From Alphaproteobacteria bacterium (lineage in GTDB: Bacteria > Pseudomonadota > Alphaproteobacteria > Geminicoccales > Geminicoccaceae), in assembly GCA_027045875.1 (NCBI GenBank), contig JALUAG010000049.1:62001-126000 (forward strand): a stretch of DNA of 64,000 nucleotides, given 5' to 3'. The number at the start of each line of letters is the position of its first letter. Position 1 is the stretch's first letter. Shown one piece after another: positions 8,673 to 16,750 of this stretch. A model generated the notes under the pieces. It worked only from the letters and a program-made list of their open reading frames with translations, was not told the DNA's origin and did not search any database. The translations under genes and the position numbers were made by a program.

Positions 8673-10997
8673 CTAGCTCTGCAGCGGTGAGCCCGCCGCA
8701 CCGCGTCGCTCCCCCGGTTCCGTATCCGGCCGGAACAGTTCCTCCGCCAGCTCGACGGCCGCCCGGCAGCGTTCGGGCTCGACGCCCGGCGCCAGGTCCT
8801 CCAGCAGGCAGCGACCGGCACCCGCCGCGTCGCTGCCGCGCAGCAGCCGACCGAGTCGGCGACGGTAGTAGCCTTCGAAGGCGACTGCCCGGCGGGCCAG
8901 TTCCGGCACCATCCGCGGTCCCTCGCAGGCGAGAAGGGCCTCGGCCGCCGCCAGTCGCACGGCGGGCTCCCGGTCGTCGAGCGCCGCCTCGCAGGCGGCA
9001 CGGTGCGCCCCGAGCCGGCCGAGACCGCGAAGCGCCTCGGCCCGCACGAAGGGGTCCTCGTCCTCGAGGGCTGCGGCGAGCGCGTCGCCGGCGGCCAGGT
9101 TCCGGGCCTCGCCCAGCGCGCGCACGACGGCGAGACGGCTGTCGCGGTCGGTGACGAAGCGGGCCGCCAGCAGCGCCTCGCCGGCGGTTTCCGGCAGCCG
9201 TCCGTCGCGGGCCGCCATGCGCGCCAGGGAGTCGGCGGCGGCGCCGGCGAGTTCGCGATCGCGGTCCAGCAGCAGGCGGGCGAGGGCCAGGGCGATGTCG
9301 TCCCCGGAAAGATCTGCCACCAGACGGGCGGCCAGCCGCGGTACGTCCTCCTCGGCCGCGATCTCGGGCTCCGGGGAGACCCGCCGCTTGCGGGGCAGCC
9401 GATGGGCGAGGGCCAGGAATTCGAGATCCTCCTCGGTGAGCTCGACGCTCTCCTCCTCCGCCTCCCGCGGCTCGGGCGCCGGCGGGGGACCGCCGAGGAT
9501 GGCCTCGAGGGTGGAGACGGGATAGCCGCCTTCCTCCTCCTGCGGCGGCGTCTGCGCCTTCTCCTTCGGCCCGTCCGCGTCGGCGTCCGCCTCCCCGTCC
9601 GTCGCCGTGGCGTGTGGGCGCCGCGCCTCCTCCCCTTCTTCTGCCGCCTGCCCGGCGGCCGCGGGCTCCGGATCCGGGTCCTCGGGCTCGCGGGCGAGTG
9701 TGCCCAGGAGCACCGTCCTGGCCTCCTCCGCGTTGGCGTCCTCGCCGCCGGCGAGGCCGGCCAGGAGCGAGAGCACGGTGATCCGCACCGCACGACGCGG
9801 ATCGTGGACATGGGGCGCGAGCAGCGGCACCGGCGCCGCATCCAGCCGGGCGAGGCATTCGGCGGCGGTGCAGCGCAGCGGATCGGGACGTGCGGTGTCG
9901 GCGAGCTGCTCGGCGAGATCCCGGCGGGCGATCTCGGGGGCGCGCGCGGCGAGGGCCTCGGCCGCCTTGGCCGCGACCGCCCCGTCCGGACCGCGCAGCT
10001 TGACCCGCAGCCGGCGCACGAGACGCGGGACGGTGAGGCGGGGAGCCTGGGCCAGCAGTTCGAGCACGGCACCCTGCACCTCGCCGCTCGGATCGTCGAG
10101 CAGCGCATCGAGATGTTCGCCGTGGAAGCGGCCGCAGCGACGCAGCGCCTCGGTGCGCAGCCGCGGTTCGGGGTCGCGTAGGAGCGCGGCCAGCGCCGGA
10201 TCGCGGGGGTCTCGTTCGGCGAGGGCGGCGAGCGCCACCAGTCGCACTTCGGGGTCCCGGTCGCGCAGCCCTTCGAGGAGCAGTGGCCGTGCCTCTTCCT
10301 GCCCGGAAACGGCGGCCGCCCGCATCACCCGCCGGCGCAGGCGGGGATCGGGATCGCGGGCGAGCTGCCGCAGTGCCGCGATGCCGGCGGCGCCCAGCCG
10401 GGCCAGCGCCCGGGTCGCGGGCTCGGACAGGTCCTGCCCCTCCTCGTCCCGCATGGCGGCAAGGATGTCCTCGGCCGCCGCCTCGACGCCCATCCGGGCG
10501 AGGGCCTCGATCGCGCGGGCCTGCACGTCCAGCCAGTCGTCCCAGCCTTCGAGGAGGAAGCCCTCCTCGTCCCACACCACGCCGGCTTCGCGGCTGCGCA
10601 CGAGAGCGCGCAGCAGGGGCACGGCCGGCTCGTGGCGCAGCCTCGCGAGACCGTCGATGGCCGCCAGCTTGACGGCCCCGCAGGGATCCTCGGCGAGGCT
10701 CTCGAGCAGGCCGTCGCCGAGCTCCGGACCGGCGAGGAGAGCCAGCGCCTCCGCCGCATCGCTGCGCACGTCCTCGTCGGGATCGCGGAGGGCCTCGGCG
10801 AGGGCGCGTACCGCCCTTCGGTCGGCGATCCGCCCGAGGGCCTGGGCCGCCCAGCAGCGCCGCAGCTCGTCCTCGCCGCCGAGCAGGCGACACAGCGCAT
10901 CGACGACGGCCTCGCGGACCGTCTCGGCTGCCGCATTCGACGATATCTTCGGGGTACTCTCGATCACGGGCCCGGACCTGCCTTCGTTGCCGTTCAC
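8673..10997 (-). CDS. HEAT-repeat protein
   Basis: The 774-aa product is built from tandem helical HEAT/PBS-lyase-like repeats (for example RRAVRALAEALRDPDEDVR and DPALAALLRDPEPRLRTEAL). The repeats form two blocks separated by an acidic, Pro/Ala-rich linker at about residues 430-520. There is no signal peptide or membrane segment, so it should be cytoplasmic. HEAT proteins serve as binding scaffolds or as bilin-lyase-like chaperones, and no catalytic site is visible. The first start is a GTG at 10997 with no good ribosome site. A second GTG at 10967, with AGG upstream, is a reasonable alternative. It follows idrA by 46 bases, across a strong hairpin. A role in maturing the reductase or its cytochromes is an inference from position. 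Confidence 0.8.
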   Translation of the reverse strand: MNGNEGRSGPVIESTPKISSNAAAETVREAVVDALCRLLGGEDELRRCWAAQALGRIADRRAVRALAEALRDPDEDVRSDAAEALALLAGPELGDGLLESLAEDPCGAVKLAAIDGLARLRHEPAVPLLRALVRSREAGVVWDEEGFLLEGWDDWLDVQARAIEALARMGVEAAAEDILAAMRDEEGQDLSEPATRALARLGAAGIAALRQLARDPDPRLRRRVMRAAAVSGQEEARPLLLEGLRDRDPEVRLVALAALAERDPRDPALAALLRDPEPRLRTEALRRCGRFHGEHLDALLDDPSGEVQGAVLELLAQAPRLTVPRLVRRLRVKLRGPDGAVAAKAAEALAARAPEIARRDLAEQLADTARPDPLRCTAAECLARLDAAPVPLLAPHVHDPRRAVRITVLSLLAGLAGGEDANAEEARTVLLGTLAREPEDPDPEPAAAGQAAEEGEEARRPHATATDGEADADADGPKEKAQTPPQEEEGGYPVSTLEAILGGPPPAPEPREAEEESVELTEEDLEFLALAHRLPRKRRVSPEPEIAAEEDVPRLAARLVADLSGDDIALALARLLLDRDRELAGAAADSLARMAARDGRLPETAGEALLAARFVTDRDSRLAVVRALGEARNLAAGDALAAALEDEDPFVRAEALRGLGRLGAHRAACEAALDDREPAVRLAAAEALLACEGPRMVPELARRAVAFEGYYRRRLGRLLRGSDAAGAGRCLLEDLAPGVEPERCRAAVELAEELFRPDTEPGERRGAAGSPLQS

Positions 10998-11003
10998 GCG
11001 AAC

Positions 11004-11037
11004 GGCCCGCCACCCGGCCGGGGCCGGATGGCGGGCC
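11004..11037 (-). terminator. Strong hairpin between idrA and the HEAT-repeat gene
   Basis: A perfect 9-bp inverted repeat (GGCCCGCCA / TGGCGGGCC) encloses a second internal GGCC/GGCC pairing. It falls in the 46-base gap after the idrA stop. No T-run follows on the minus strand, so it is not a canonical intrinsic terminator. It could be a partial terminator, an attenuator or an mRNA-stabilising hairpin that sets a higher level of the idr part of the transcript. Confidence 0.4.
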
Positions 11038-11043
11038 CGCCCC

Positions 11044-13716
11044 TCAGGCGATGTCGCGCGGTGCGAAGCTCATCGATCGGAAGCTGTTCTTGTAGGGCGA
11101 TGCGCCGACTTTCTTGATGCGGCCGACACCGATCTTGTAGTTGTAGTTGCCGCTGATCCAGTCGACCACGCGCCCCTCGAGGGCGTTCGCCGGCTGCTGG
11201 GTGTGCAGGAAGTCCATGTAGAGGACGCCCTTCTTGATGGCCGGCGTGACGATCGCCACTGCGGTGACCGCCGCCTTCGACAGCTCGATGTAGCCGTTCT
11301 TCATCAGGCCGCTGAAGCGGTAGTCGTCGGCATAGACGCCGAGCAGGGTCTCCTTCACGCTCGGGATCCGATCCGAGTAGAGCATCACGTAGTCGCCGCT
11401 CTCGATGCCGCGGGCGGCGGCATCCTCGGGATGGATCTCCACCCAGTTCTCCGGCCAGCGTTGGACCACGTAGGGGCGACGGCGATCGTCGAACCCGGAC
11501 TGCCAGCGCTCGTTGATTCGCCCCGAGGTGATCCACAGTTCGTCACCCTTGGGCTTCATCCACTCCCAGTAGTCGGAAAAGAGCGACCAGGGCGCCTTCT
11601 GCAGGTTGCACTTGCCGGTCTGGCTGTTGAAGCGCATCAACTTCTTGTTGAACACGTTGGCCCCGGCCGGGCCGGTCTCGGGCAGCTCTCGGGTGGTGTC
11701 GTGCAGCCGCTTGGTGCCGACGAGCGTGCCGTCGTCGCGCATGAACACCGGGCCCTGGATGCCGTCGGTACCGAACTCGGCCAGCTTCTGGTGCAGGGTC
11801 TTGCCCTCGCGCTGGGCCGCCACCTTGATCATGAAGAAGTCCTTGCGCGAACCGCGCGAGAAGCGGGCTGCCTCCTCCGCGACCTCGTTGGTGTCCCTCC
11901 AGTCGAAGCCGTCGAAGCCCATGCGCTTGGCGAGCTGTGCGACGATCCACCAGTCGGGCTTCGCCACGCCGGGCGGATCGTAGAACCGATTGTAGAGGCG
12001 CAGGCGACGCTCGCCGTTGGCGCGCATGAACGTGTCCTCGCCCCAGGTCGCCGCCGGGAAGACGATGTCGGCGTAGCGGTTGCCGATGGGATCGACGAGG
12101 TAGATGTCCTGGTTGATCACCACCATGCCGCCGGAATCCGCCCGCGCCTTCAGGGTGTCGATGATCTCCTGCTTGTCGAAGGAGCGGATCTGGTGGGGAT
12201 TGGCCACGACGAGCTCGTCGAAGCGCTTGGCGATCGCCTGGGAACCGGCCATCGACTGGATCCAGGTGCAGCCGATGGCATGGGCGAAGCGGGTATGCCC
12301 GGCCAGCAGCCATGTGTCGGTGTCCAGCGCGCGGCGCCGGCGGCCGGGAACCTTCATCGGCGACTTGTTGCGCGGATACTTGCCACCCCGCAGGCCGCCC
12401 CGCTGGTGTCCACCGGCACGGGCCACCACCTGTCCGGGCCTTCCGCCCGCGCCGCAGATGATGCCCAGCGCCGCCAGCGCATTGGTGTTACCGGTGTTGT
12501 TCGACCAGTAGCCACCCTTCTCGATCATCAGCGACGTCTTGGGGCGCGTGCCGTCCGGCCGCGGCTTGGCCATCCATTCGGCGGCGGTGCGGATCTTCTG
12601 GGGATCGATCTGGGCGATGGCCGCTGCCTTCTCCACCTCGAACTCGGGCTGCGCCAGCAGCCACTTCTTCCAGTCCTCGAAGCCGTCGGTCTGGAACAGG
12701 CCCCAGGTGGTCCGCCATTGCCAGGGGGTGTTGCGGGTGCCCTGGCCGAAACCGGAGTTGGATTCCCATTTGTTGTTGACGAACTTGGCGATCCACTCCT
12801 TGTCCTGCCAGTCGTTCTCCACGATCACCCGGGCGATGGCCATCATCACCACGAGGTCGGTGCCCGGGGTGACGTCGATCCACATGCCGCCGTTCTTCTC
12901 GGCATAGGCGACGCCCGCGGTCCGCCGCGGCAGCAGGAAGATGGTCTTCTGACCGCGCTGGATGCCGGGCATGATCCACTGGGTGAACAGGATGGTCTTG
13001 GTCTCGTAGGGATCGGTGCCGCAGATGAACAGCGTCTCGGCGTCCCGCCAGTCCTCGTACGAGGGGCCGAAGTTGTCGAACCCGGCATCCCGGAAACCCG
13101 GCGTCGAGGTGACGTCGGACGGGGTGTCGTGGAAGGTGAAGTTGGCGGTGTTGATGTGCCGCAGCGCGAACTTGGTGATGGCGTAGGTGTTCTCGATGAA
13201 CTGGTAGGAGTACATCTTGACGCCATACGCCAGCGGGCCGTGCTTCTCGATGACGTAGCGGCCCACCTCGGCGGCGATGTCGAGGGCGAAATCCCAGGAC
13301 ACCGGCATCAGGGTACCGTACATGCGCAGGAGCGGCGTCTTCAGACGGTCGCGGGTGGGAGTCTGCGGGTTGTAGCACTTCTGGGCGATGCAGCCGCCCC
13401 GCAGGCTCGAATCCCCGTTGAGGTTGACCGACTTGATGTCCTTGTCGGGGATGATCACCACATGGTGCGGCTGGCCGTTGTGCAGCACGATGTTGTGCTG
13501 GTTGGGCGCCACCCAGGGACCCAGCGGATCCACCGGGAAGTCGACGCCGAAGGCGTTCTCCTCCTTGCTCGGCCCACCCGATGCGGCGATCACCGGCCAG
13601 CGGTAGACCTTGTACCCACAGGCGACGACACAGTAGTCGCAGACCGTGTCGATGACTTCCGCACCCTTGGGAGGCAGGGGGACCTTGCTCTCGGGAATGT
13701 AGTAGGGCGTTGCCAT
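11044..13716 (-). CDS. idrA: Iodate reductase-like molybdopterin catalytic subunit IdrA (AioA family)
   Basis: This 890-aa DMSO-reductase-family enzyme binds a bis-MGD molybdenum centre. The N-terminal cluster motif C26-x2-C29-x3-C33 (CDYCVVACGYKVYRWP), with a Ser (about residue 104, SSLRGGCIAQK) where other family members have the fourth Cys, is the arsenite-oxidase-type 3Fe-4S arrangement. There is no Tat signal, so export would ride on the IdrB partner, as in AioAB. The two diheme peroxidase-like genes in the same operon are characteristic of dissimilatory iodate reductase (IdrABP1P2) and are not part of aio loci. The predicted reaction is periplasmic reduction of iodate. The start has AGGAGG eight bases upstream, overlapping the idrB stop. 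Arsenite oxidase or another AioA-like activity is the main alternative. Confidence 0.82.
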   Translation of the reverse strand: MATPYYIPESKVPLPPKGAEVIDTVCDYCVVACGYKVYRWPVIAASGGPSKEENAFGVDFPVDPLGPWVAPNQHNIVLHNGQPHHVVIIPDKDIKSVNLNGDSSLRGGCIAQKCYNPQTPTRDRLKTPLLRMYGTLMPVSWDFALDIAAEVGRYVIEKHGPLAYGVKMYSYQFIENTYAITKFALRHINTANFTFHDTPSDVTSTPGFRDAGFDNFGPSYEDWRDAETLFICGTDPYETKTILFTQWIMPGIQRGQKTIFLLPRRTAGVAYAEKNGGMWIDVTPGTDLVVMMAIARVIVENDWQDKEWIAKFVNNKWESNSGFGQGTRNTPWQWRTTWGLFQTDGFEDWKKWLLAQPEFEVEKAAAIAQIDPQKIRTAAEWMAKPRPDGTRPKTSLMIEKGGYWSNNTGNTNALAALGIICGAGGRPGQVVARAGGHQRGGLRGGKYPRNKSPMKVPGRRRRALDTDTWLLAGHTRFAHAIGCTWIQSMAGSQAIAKRFDELVVANPHQIRSFDKQEIIDTLKARADSGGMVVINQDIYLVDPIGNRYADIVFPAATWGEDTFMRANGERRLRLYNRFYDPPGVAKPDWWIVAQLAKRMGFDGFDWRDTNEVAEEAARFSRGSRKDFFMIKVAAQREGKTLHQKLAEFGTDGIQGPVFMRDDGTLVGTKRLHDTTRELPETGPAGANVFNKKLMRFNSQTGKCNLQKAPWSLFSDYWEWMKPKGDELWITSGRINERWQSGFDDRRRPYVVQRWPENWVEIHPEDAAARGIESGDYVMLYSDRIPSVKETLLGVYADDYRFSGLMKNGYIELSKAAVTAVAIVTPAIKKGVLYMDFLHTQQPANALEGRVVDWISGNYNYKIGVGRIKKVGASPYKNSFRSMSFAPRDIA

Positions 13717-13728
13717 GCCGGCGTCCTC

Positions 13729-14313
13729 CTAGCCTTTGAGATTGTCGTAGCGGCCGAAGATCAGCCCGAAGATGCCGACCGCGTAGATCTCGTCGCCTTC
13801 GAGCTCCAGCAGCACCTGGGGCAGGCTCTGGTAGGCCTGGCCGGAGATCAGGATGCCGTGACGGGTGAGGTCGTAGGTCGACAGATGCAGCGGGCAGGGC
13901 CCCAGGGATTTGGTGGCACCCCTGTAGGTCTCCTGCAGCGGGCCGCCCTGATGGGTGCAGGTATAGTTGAAGGCGACGACGTCGCGGTCGGGGCCGATGC
14001 CGCCGCCGGCGGGCACGCCGAGCTTGACCAGCATCGATTCCGCATAGGCCCCTTCGTCGGGATAGGTGAAGTCGACCGGCACGTCGACCTCGAGCTCGCT
14101 GAGCCTGGCGATGAACTTGCGCTCAAACACCGCCACCCGGGCCGGCGCCTTCTGGGCCAGCGCCGTGCCGGCGTTCAGCACCACCATGGTGGTGAAGGTG
14201 GTGGCTCCCGAGGTCAGCAGGAAATGACGGCGGGACATGGCGCAGGGAGCGTGTTCGCCGCCGGCCGTGCCGCGCTCCAGGTCCAGTCCGGGGTTTCGAT
14301 AGACGGTTGTCAT
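13729..14313 (-). CDS. idrB: Iodate reductase-like Rieske subunit IdrB (AioB family)
   Basis: The 194-aa Rieske 2Fe-2S protein has ligands C119-T-H121 (CTHQGG) and C140-x2-H143 (CPLH). It carries a twin-arginine signal (SRRHFLLTSG) followed by a hydrophobic stretch, so the folded heterodimer with the catalytic subunit should leave through Tat. It would pass electrons between the molybdenum subunit and periplasmic cytochrome c. I chose the ATG at 14313 because GAGGAA lies seven bases upstream. A second in-frame ATG at 14331 overlaps the stop of the preceding cytochrome gene (ATGA) and would add six residues. The idrA gene follows after 12 bases. As in AioB and IdrB, there is no transmembrane anchor after the signal. 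Confidence 0.85.
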   Translation of the reverse strand: MTTVYRNPGLDLERGTAGGEHAPCAMSRRHFLLTSGATTFTTMVVLNAGTALAQKAPARVAVFERKFIARLSELEVDVPVDFTYPDEGAYAESMLVKLGVPAGGGIGPDRDVVAFNYTCTHQGGPLQETYRGATKSLGPCPLHLSTYDLTRHGILISGQAYQSLPQVLLELEGDEIYAVGIFGLIFGRYDNLKG

Positions 14314-14327
14314 GACCGGTTCCTCGC

Positions 14328-15467
14328 TCATTCGGTGATCGCCGGCAGGGGCGCGTAATCGGGCAGCTTCGGAGGAGTGATCCGGATTTCCTCGCCGCTC
14401 AGCGATTCGAGGAACGCCACCAGATCCTCCACCTCCTCGTCGCTCAGCCCGAGCGGCTTGATGAGTTCGCTCTTGGTCTCCATGAACTCGTTCTCGCCGC
14501 CGCCGGCGTTGTAGAACTCGACCACCTCCTGGAGATCCCAGAGCGCGCCGTTGTGCATGTAGGGGGCGGTGTAGAGGGTGTAGCGCAGCGGTGCGGTGCG
14601 GAACTTGCCCTTGTCCTTCGGATTCTTGGTCCGGTAGTAGAGACCCGCATCGTCCTTGATCGAGCGGTACATCTCCTCCGTCACGCCCTTGGCGTACTGT
14701 TCGTAGCGGAAGGTGACCTGGGCGAGCCCGTCCTCCTCCCAGCGCTCCGCCGGGGGCACGCCGATGTTGTAGTACTTCTGGTCGGTCAGCAGCGCCCCGT
14801 TGTGGCACTGGATGCAGCCGGCCTTGCCCTGGAACAGCTCCAGCCCGCGCACCTGCTGTTCGGTGAGCGCGTTCTTGTTGCCCCGCATGTACTGGTCGAA
14901 GGGCGTGTCGTTGTGGATCAGCGTCCGCTCGAAGGCGGCGATCGCCCGCCAGGCGTTGCCGATGGTCGGCCACGGATCACCGAAGATCTCGCGGAACAGG
15001 CGACGGTATTCGGGGATGAAGGCGAGGCGCGCTTCCATCATGTCGCTCTCGCCGTTGCCGGCCACCGCGCCCTTGGCCGCGCTCGCCGCCTGCGCCTCCA
15101 GCGACTTCGAGGCGCCGGCCCAGAACAGCTTGCCGAGATAGGCGGCGTTCACCACCGTCTGGCTGTTCCGCCAGTGGACGGTTCCCGGATAGCCGCGTGA
15201 GAAGTCGTCGGAGAACGCCCAGCCCTGCGCAGCCTCGTGACAGCTCGAGCAGGCGATCGAGGCATCGCCGCCGAGGCGGGGGTCGAAGAACAGCATCTTG
15301 CCCAGTTCGACCTTCTCCGGTGTCTGCGGATTGTCGGCCGGGATGGGCGGAGGGCCGAGCGCCGCCAGGGGCGGGAAGTCCTCGCCCGCGAGGGCCGGCG
15401 GCTCGGGCTGCAGCAGGGCGATGAGGGCCGCCGCCGAGAGAAGGAAGGTGGTCTTGCGCGTGATCAT
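14328..15467 (-). CDS. idrP1: Diheme cytochrome c peroxidase-like protein (IdrP1/IdrP2 type)
   Basis: The 379-aa exported protein (signal MITRKTTFLLSAAALIALL) belongs to the MauG/cytochrome c peroxidase family. It has two covalent heme sites, CSSCH (about residue 76) and CIQCH (about residue 218), plus the family motifs GKMLFFDPRLGGD, LFQGKAGCIQCHNG and TAPYMHNG. Iodate reductase loci encode two such proteins, proposed to remove H2O2 or a reactive iodine intermediate formed during iodate reduction. It lies ten bases after its paralogue and abuts idrB. Which copy corresponds to P1 and which to P2 cannot be settled without alignment. A stand-alone H2O2 peroxidase is the alternative, but position in the operon argues for the Idr role. 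Confidence 0.8.
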   Translation of the reverse strand: MITRKTTFLLSAAALIALLQPEPPALAGEDFPPLAALGPPPIPADNPQTPEKVELGKMLFFDPRLGGDASIACSSCHEAAQGWAFSDDFSRGYPGTVHWRNSQTVVNAAYLGKLFWAGASKSLEAQAASAAKGAVAGNGESDMMEARLAFIPEYRRLFREIFGDPWPTIGNAWRAIAAFERTLIHNDTPFDQYMRGNKNALTEQQVRGLELFQGKAGCIQCHNGALLTDQKYYNIGVPPAERWEEDGLAQVTFRYEQYAKGVTEEMYRSIKDDAGLYYRTKNPKDKGKFRTAPLRYTLYTAPYMHNGALWDLQEVVEFYNAGGGENEFMETKSELIKPLGLSDEEVEDLVAFLESLSGEEIRITPPKLPDYAPLPAITE

Positions 15468-15477
15468 CGCTCGGCTC

Positions 15478-16593
15478 CTAGTTCGGGGTGTTCCGCCAGT
15501 CCTCGATCGCCTCGTATTCGGTCGGGATCGGCTCGCTCCACACGAACTCCGGTCCGTCGAGCGGGTCCCCGGAAAGCGCCATCAGGAAGGCCACGAGATC
15601 GATCTGCTCCTGGGTGGAAAGTCCGAGGGGCCGGATGGCGGGATCCTTGTTGGGATCGGTGCCGCCGCCGGCGTTGTAGAAGGCGACCACTTCCTCGAGC
15701 GTCTTGAACACGCCGTTGTGCATGTAGGGCGCCGTGTACTTGAGCTCGCGCAGACTCGGCGTCATGAACTTGCCGATGTCGGAGCCGTCGGCCTTGTGGG
15801 TCTGCACGTGGGCGCCGACGTCGCGGCGGATGTTCATGTAGTTCTCGACGCCCATGAACTTCGCGTAGGCCACGTAGGTGACGTGCCGCAGGGGATTGCG
15901 GAAGACGTCGAGATTCTCCGGCACTCCCAGATTGTGCGCCTGCTGGTCGGTGAACAGCGGGCCGCTGTGGCACTGGGCGCAGCCCGCCTTGCCCTTGAAC
16001 AGCTCGAAACCGCGCTTCGCCGAATCCGACATCCGGCCGGTGTCGAAGGGCGCGTTCCGCGAGGTCAGGGTCTTGAGATACTCGGGGATCGCCTTGCGGG
16101 CGCCGCCGTTGCTGGGCTCGCCCAGCCCGGCCTTTTCGAACATCTCGACGTAGACCGGATCCTGCTTGAGGCGCTCCTGCATCAACCTCATGTCCATGTT
16201 CATGAAGTAGCTTTCCGTGATCATCTCACGGGTGACGTCGTTGAGGTTGGTGCCGATGCGGCCGTCGTGGAACCAGATCCGCTTGTAGGCGGTATTGATC
16301 AGCGTCGGTGTGTTGCGGAAGCCGTCCGAGCCCGGATAGGCGGGCGAGAGGGGGAGATTGTTGGCGTAACCGTACTGCGGCTGGTGACAGCTCGCGCAGC
16401 TCAGCGCCGCGTCCCCGGAAAGGCGCTTGTCGAAGAACAAGCGCTTGCCGAGCTCGGCGCGGGCCGCGTTCACCTCCAGCGGCTCGAGAGGGCCGAATTC
16501 CTGGGCGGCCACGGCGGTCGCCCCCACCGCCATGCTCGCGACCAGTGCCAGCGCGAAACTTCGCGGCAGGTTGACGGGGCGCCTTGCTTTCAT
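15478..16593 (-). CDS. idrP2: Diheme cytochrome c peroxidase-like protein (IdrP2/IdrP1 type)
   Basis: The 371-aa periplasmic diheme protein has a signal peptide (FALALVASMAVGATAVAAQ) and CxxCH sites CASCH and CAQCH. Family motifs are GKRLFFDKRLSGD, FKGKAGCAQCHSG and TAPYMHNGVFKTLEEVV. It is a diverged paralogue of the next gene and is the first gene of the idr set, preceded by a 157-base intergenic region with an FNR-type palindrome 108 bases upstream of the start. The ATG at 16593 has GGAGG in the expected window. The proposed job is detoxifying peroxide or hypoiodous acid released by the reductase, using electrons from cytochrome c. The P1/P2 naming is provisional. Confidence 0.8.
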   Translation of the reverse strand: MKARRPVNLPRSFALALVASMAVGATAVAAQEFGPLEPLEVNAARAELGKRLFFDKRLSGDAALSCASCHQPQYGYANNLPLSPAYPGSDGFRNTPTLINTAYKRIWFHDGRIGTNLNDVTREMITESYFMNMDMRLMQERLKQDPVYVEMFEKAGLGEPSNGGARKAIPEYLKTLTSRNAPFDTGRMSDSAKRGFELFKGKAGCAQCHSGPLFTDQQAHNLGVPENLDVFRNPLRHVTYVAYAKFMGVENYMNIRRDVGAHVQTHKADGSDIGKFMTPSLRELKYTAPYMHNGVFKTLEEVVAFYNAGGGTDPNKDPAIRPLGLSTQEQIDLVAFLMALSGDPLDGPEFVWSEPIPTEYEAIEDWRNTPN

Positions 16594-16700
16594 AGGACAA
16601 GCCTCCTTCGATATCGTTCCGGGCTGCGCCGGCCCGGAGCGCTCCGTGCTCGTTCAGACGGCTGACGGGCGAACTGCAGCCCGAAACCGGCTGCGATGCC

Positions 16701-16714
16701 TTGATACAGGTCAA
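16701..16714. promoter_or_regulatory. FNR/CRP-family binding site upstream of the idr genes
   Basis: TTGATACAGGTCAA matches the FNR/ANR consensus TTGAT-N4-ATCAA with one changed base. It lies in the 157-base gap before the first idr gene, about 108 bases upstream of its start codon. In a high-GC genome such a chance match in the right gap is unlikely. It would make the reductase genes respond to low oxygen, as expected for an anaerobic respiratory enzyme. Confidence 0.6.
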
Positions 16715-16750
16715 CGCCGGTGGTCGGCGGGCGGTTTTCGGCGTGCGGGA

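Noticed and set aside
11044-14313. Arsenite oxidase AioBA
   Set aside because: Fold and cluster motifs fit, but the two diheme peroxidase genes and lack of arsenic regulators or resistance genes favour iodate reductase. It stays the main alternative.
9607-14358. A 1583-codon open frame on the plus strand opposite the HEAT gene and idrA
   Set aside because: It is antisense to two well-supported genes, has no recognisable motif and is Arg/Gly/Ala/Ser-rich, as expected for a shadow frame in very GC-rich DNA.
14328-16593. MauG-type amine dehydrogenase maturation proteins
   Set aside because: No methylamine dehydrogenase genes are nearby, and the pairing with idrAB explains both proteins better.
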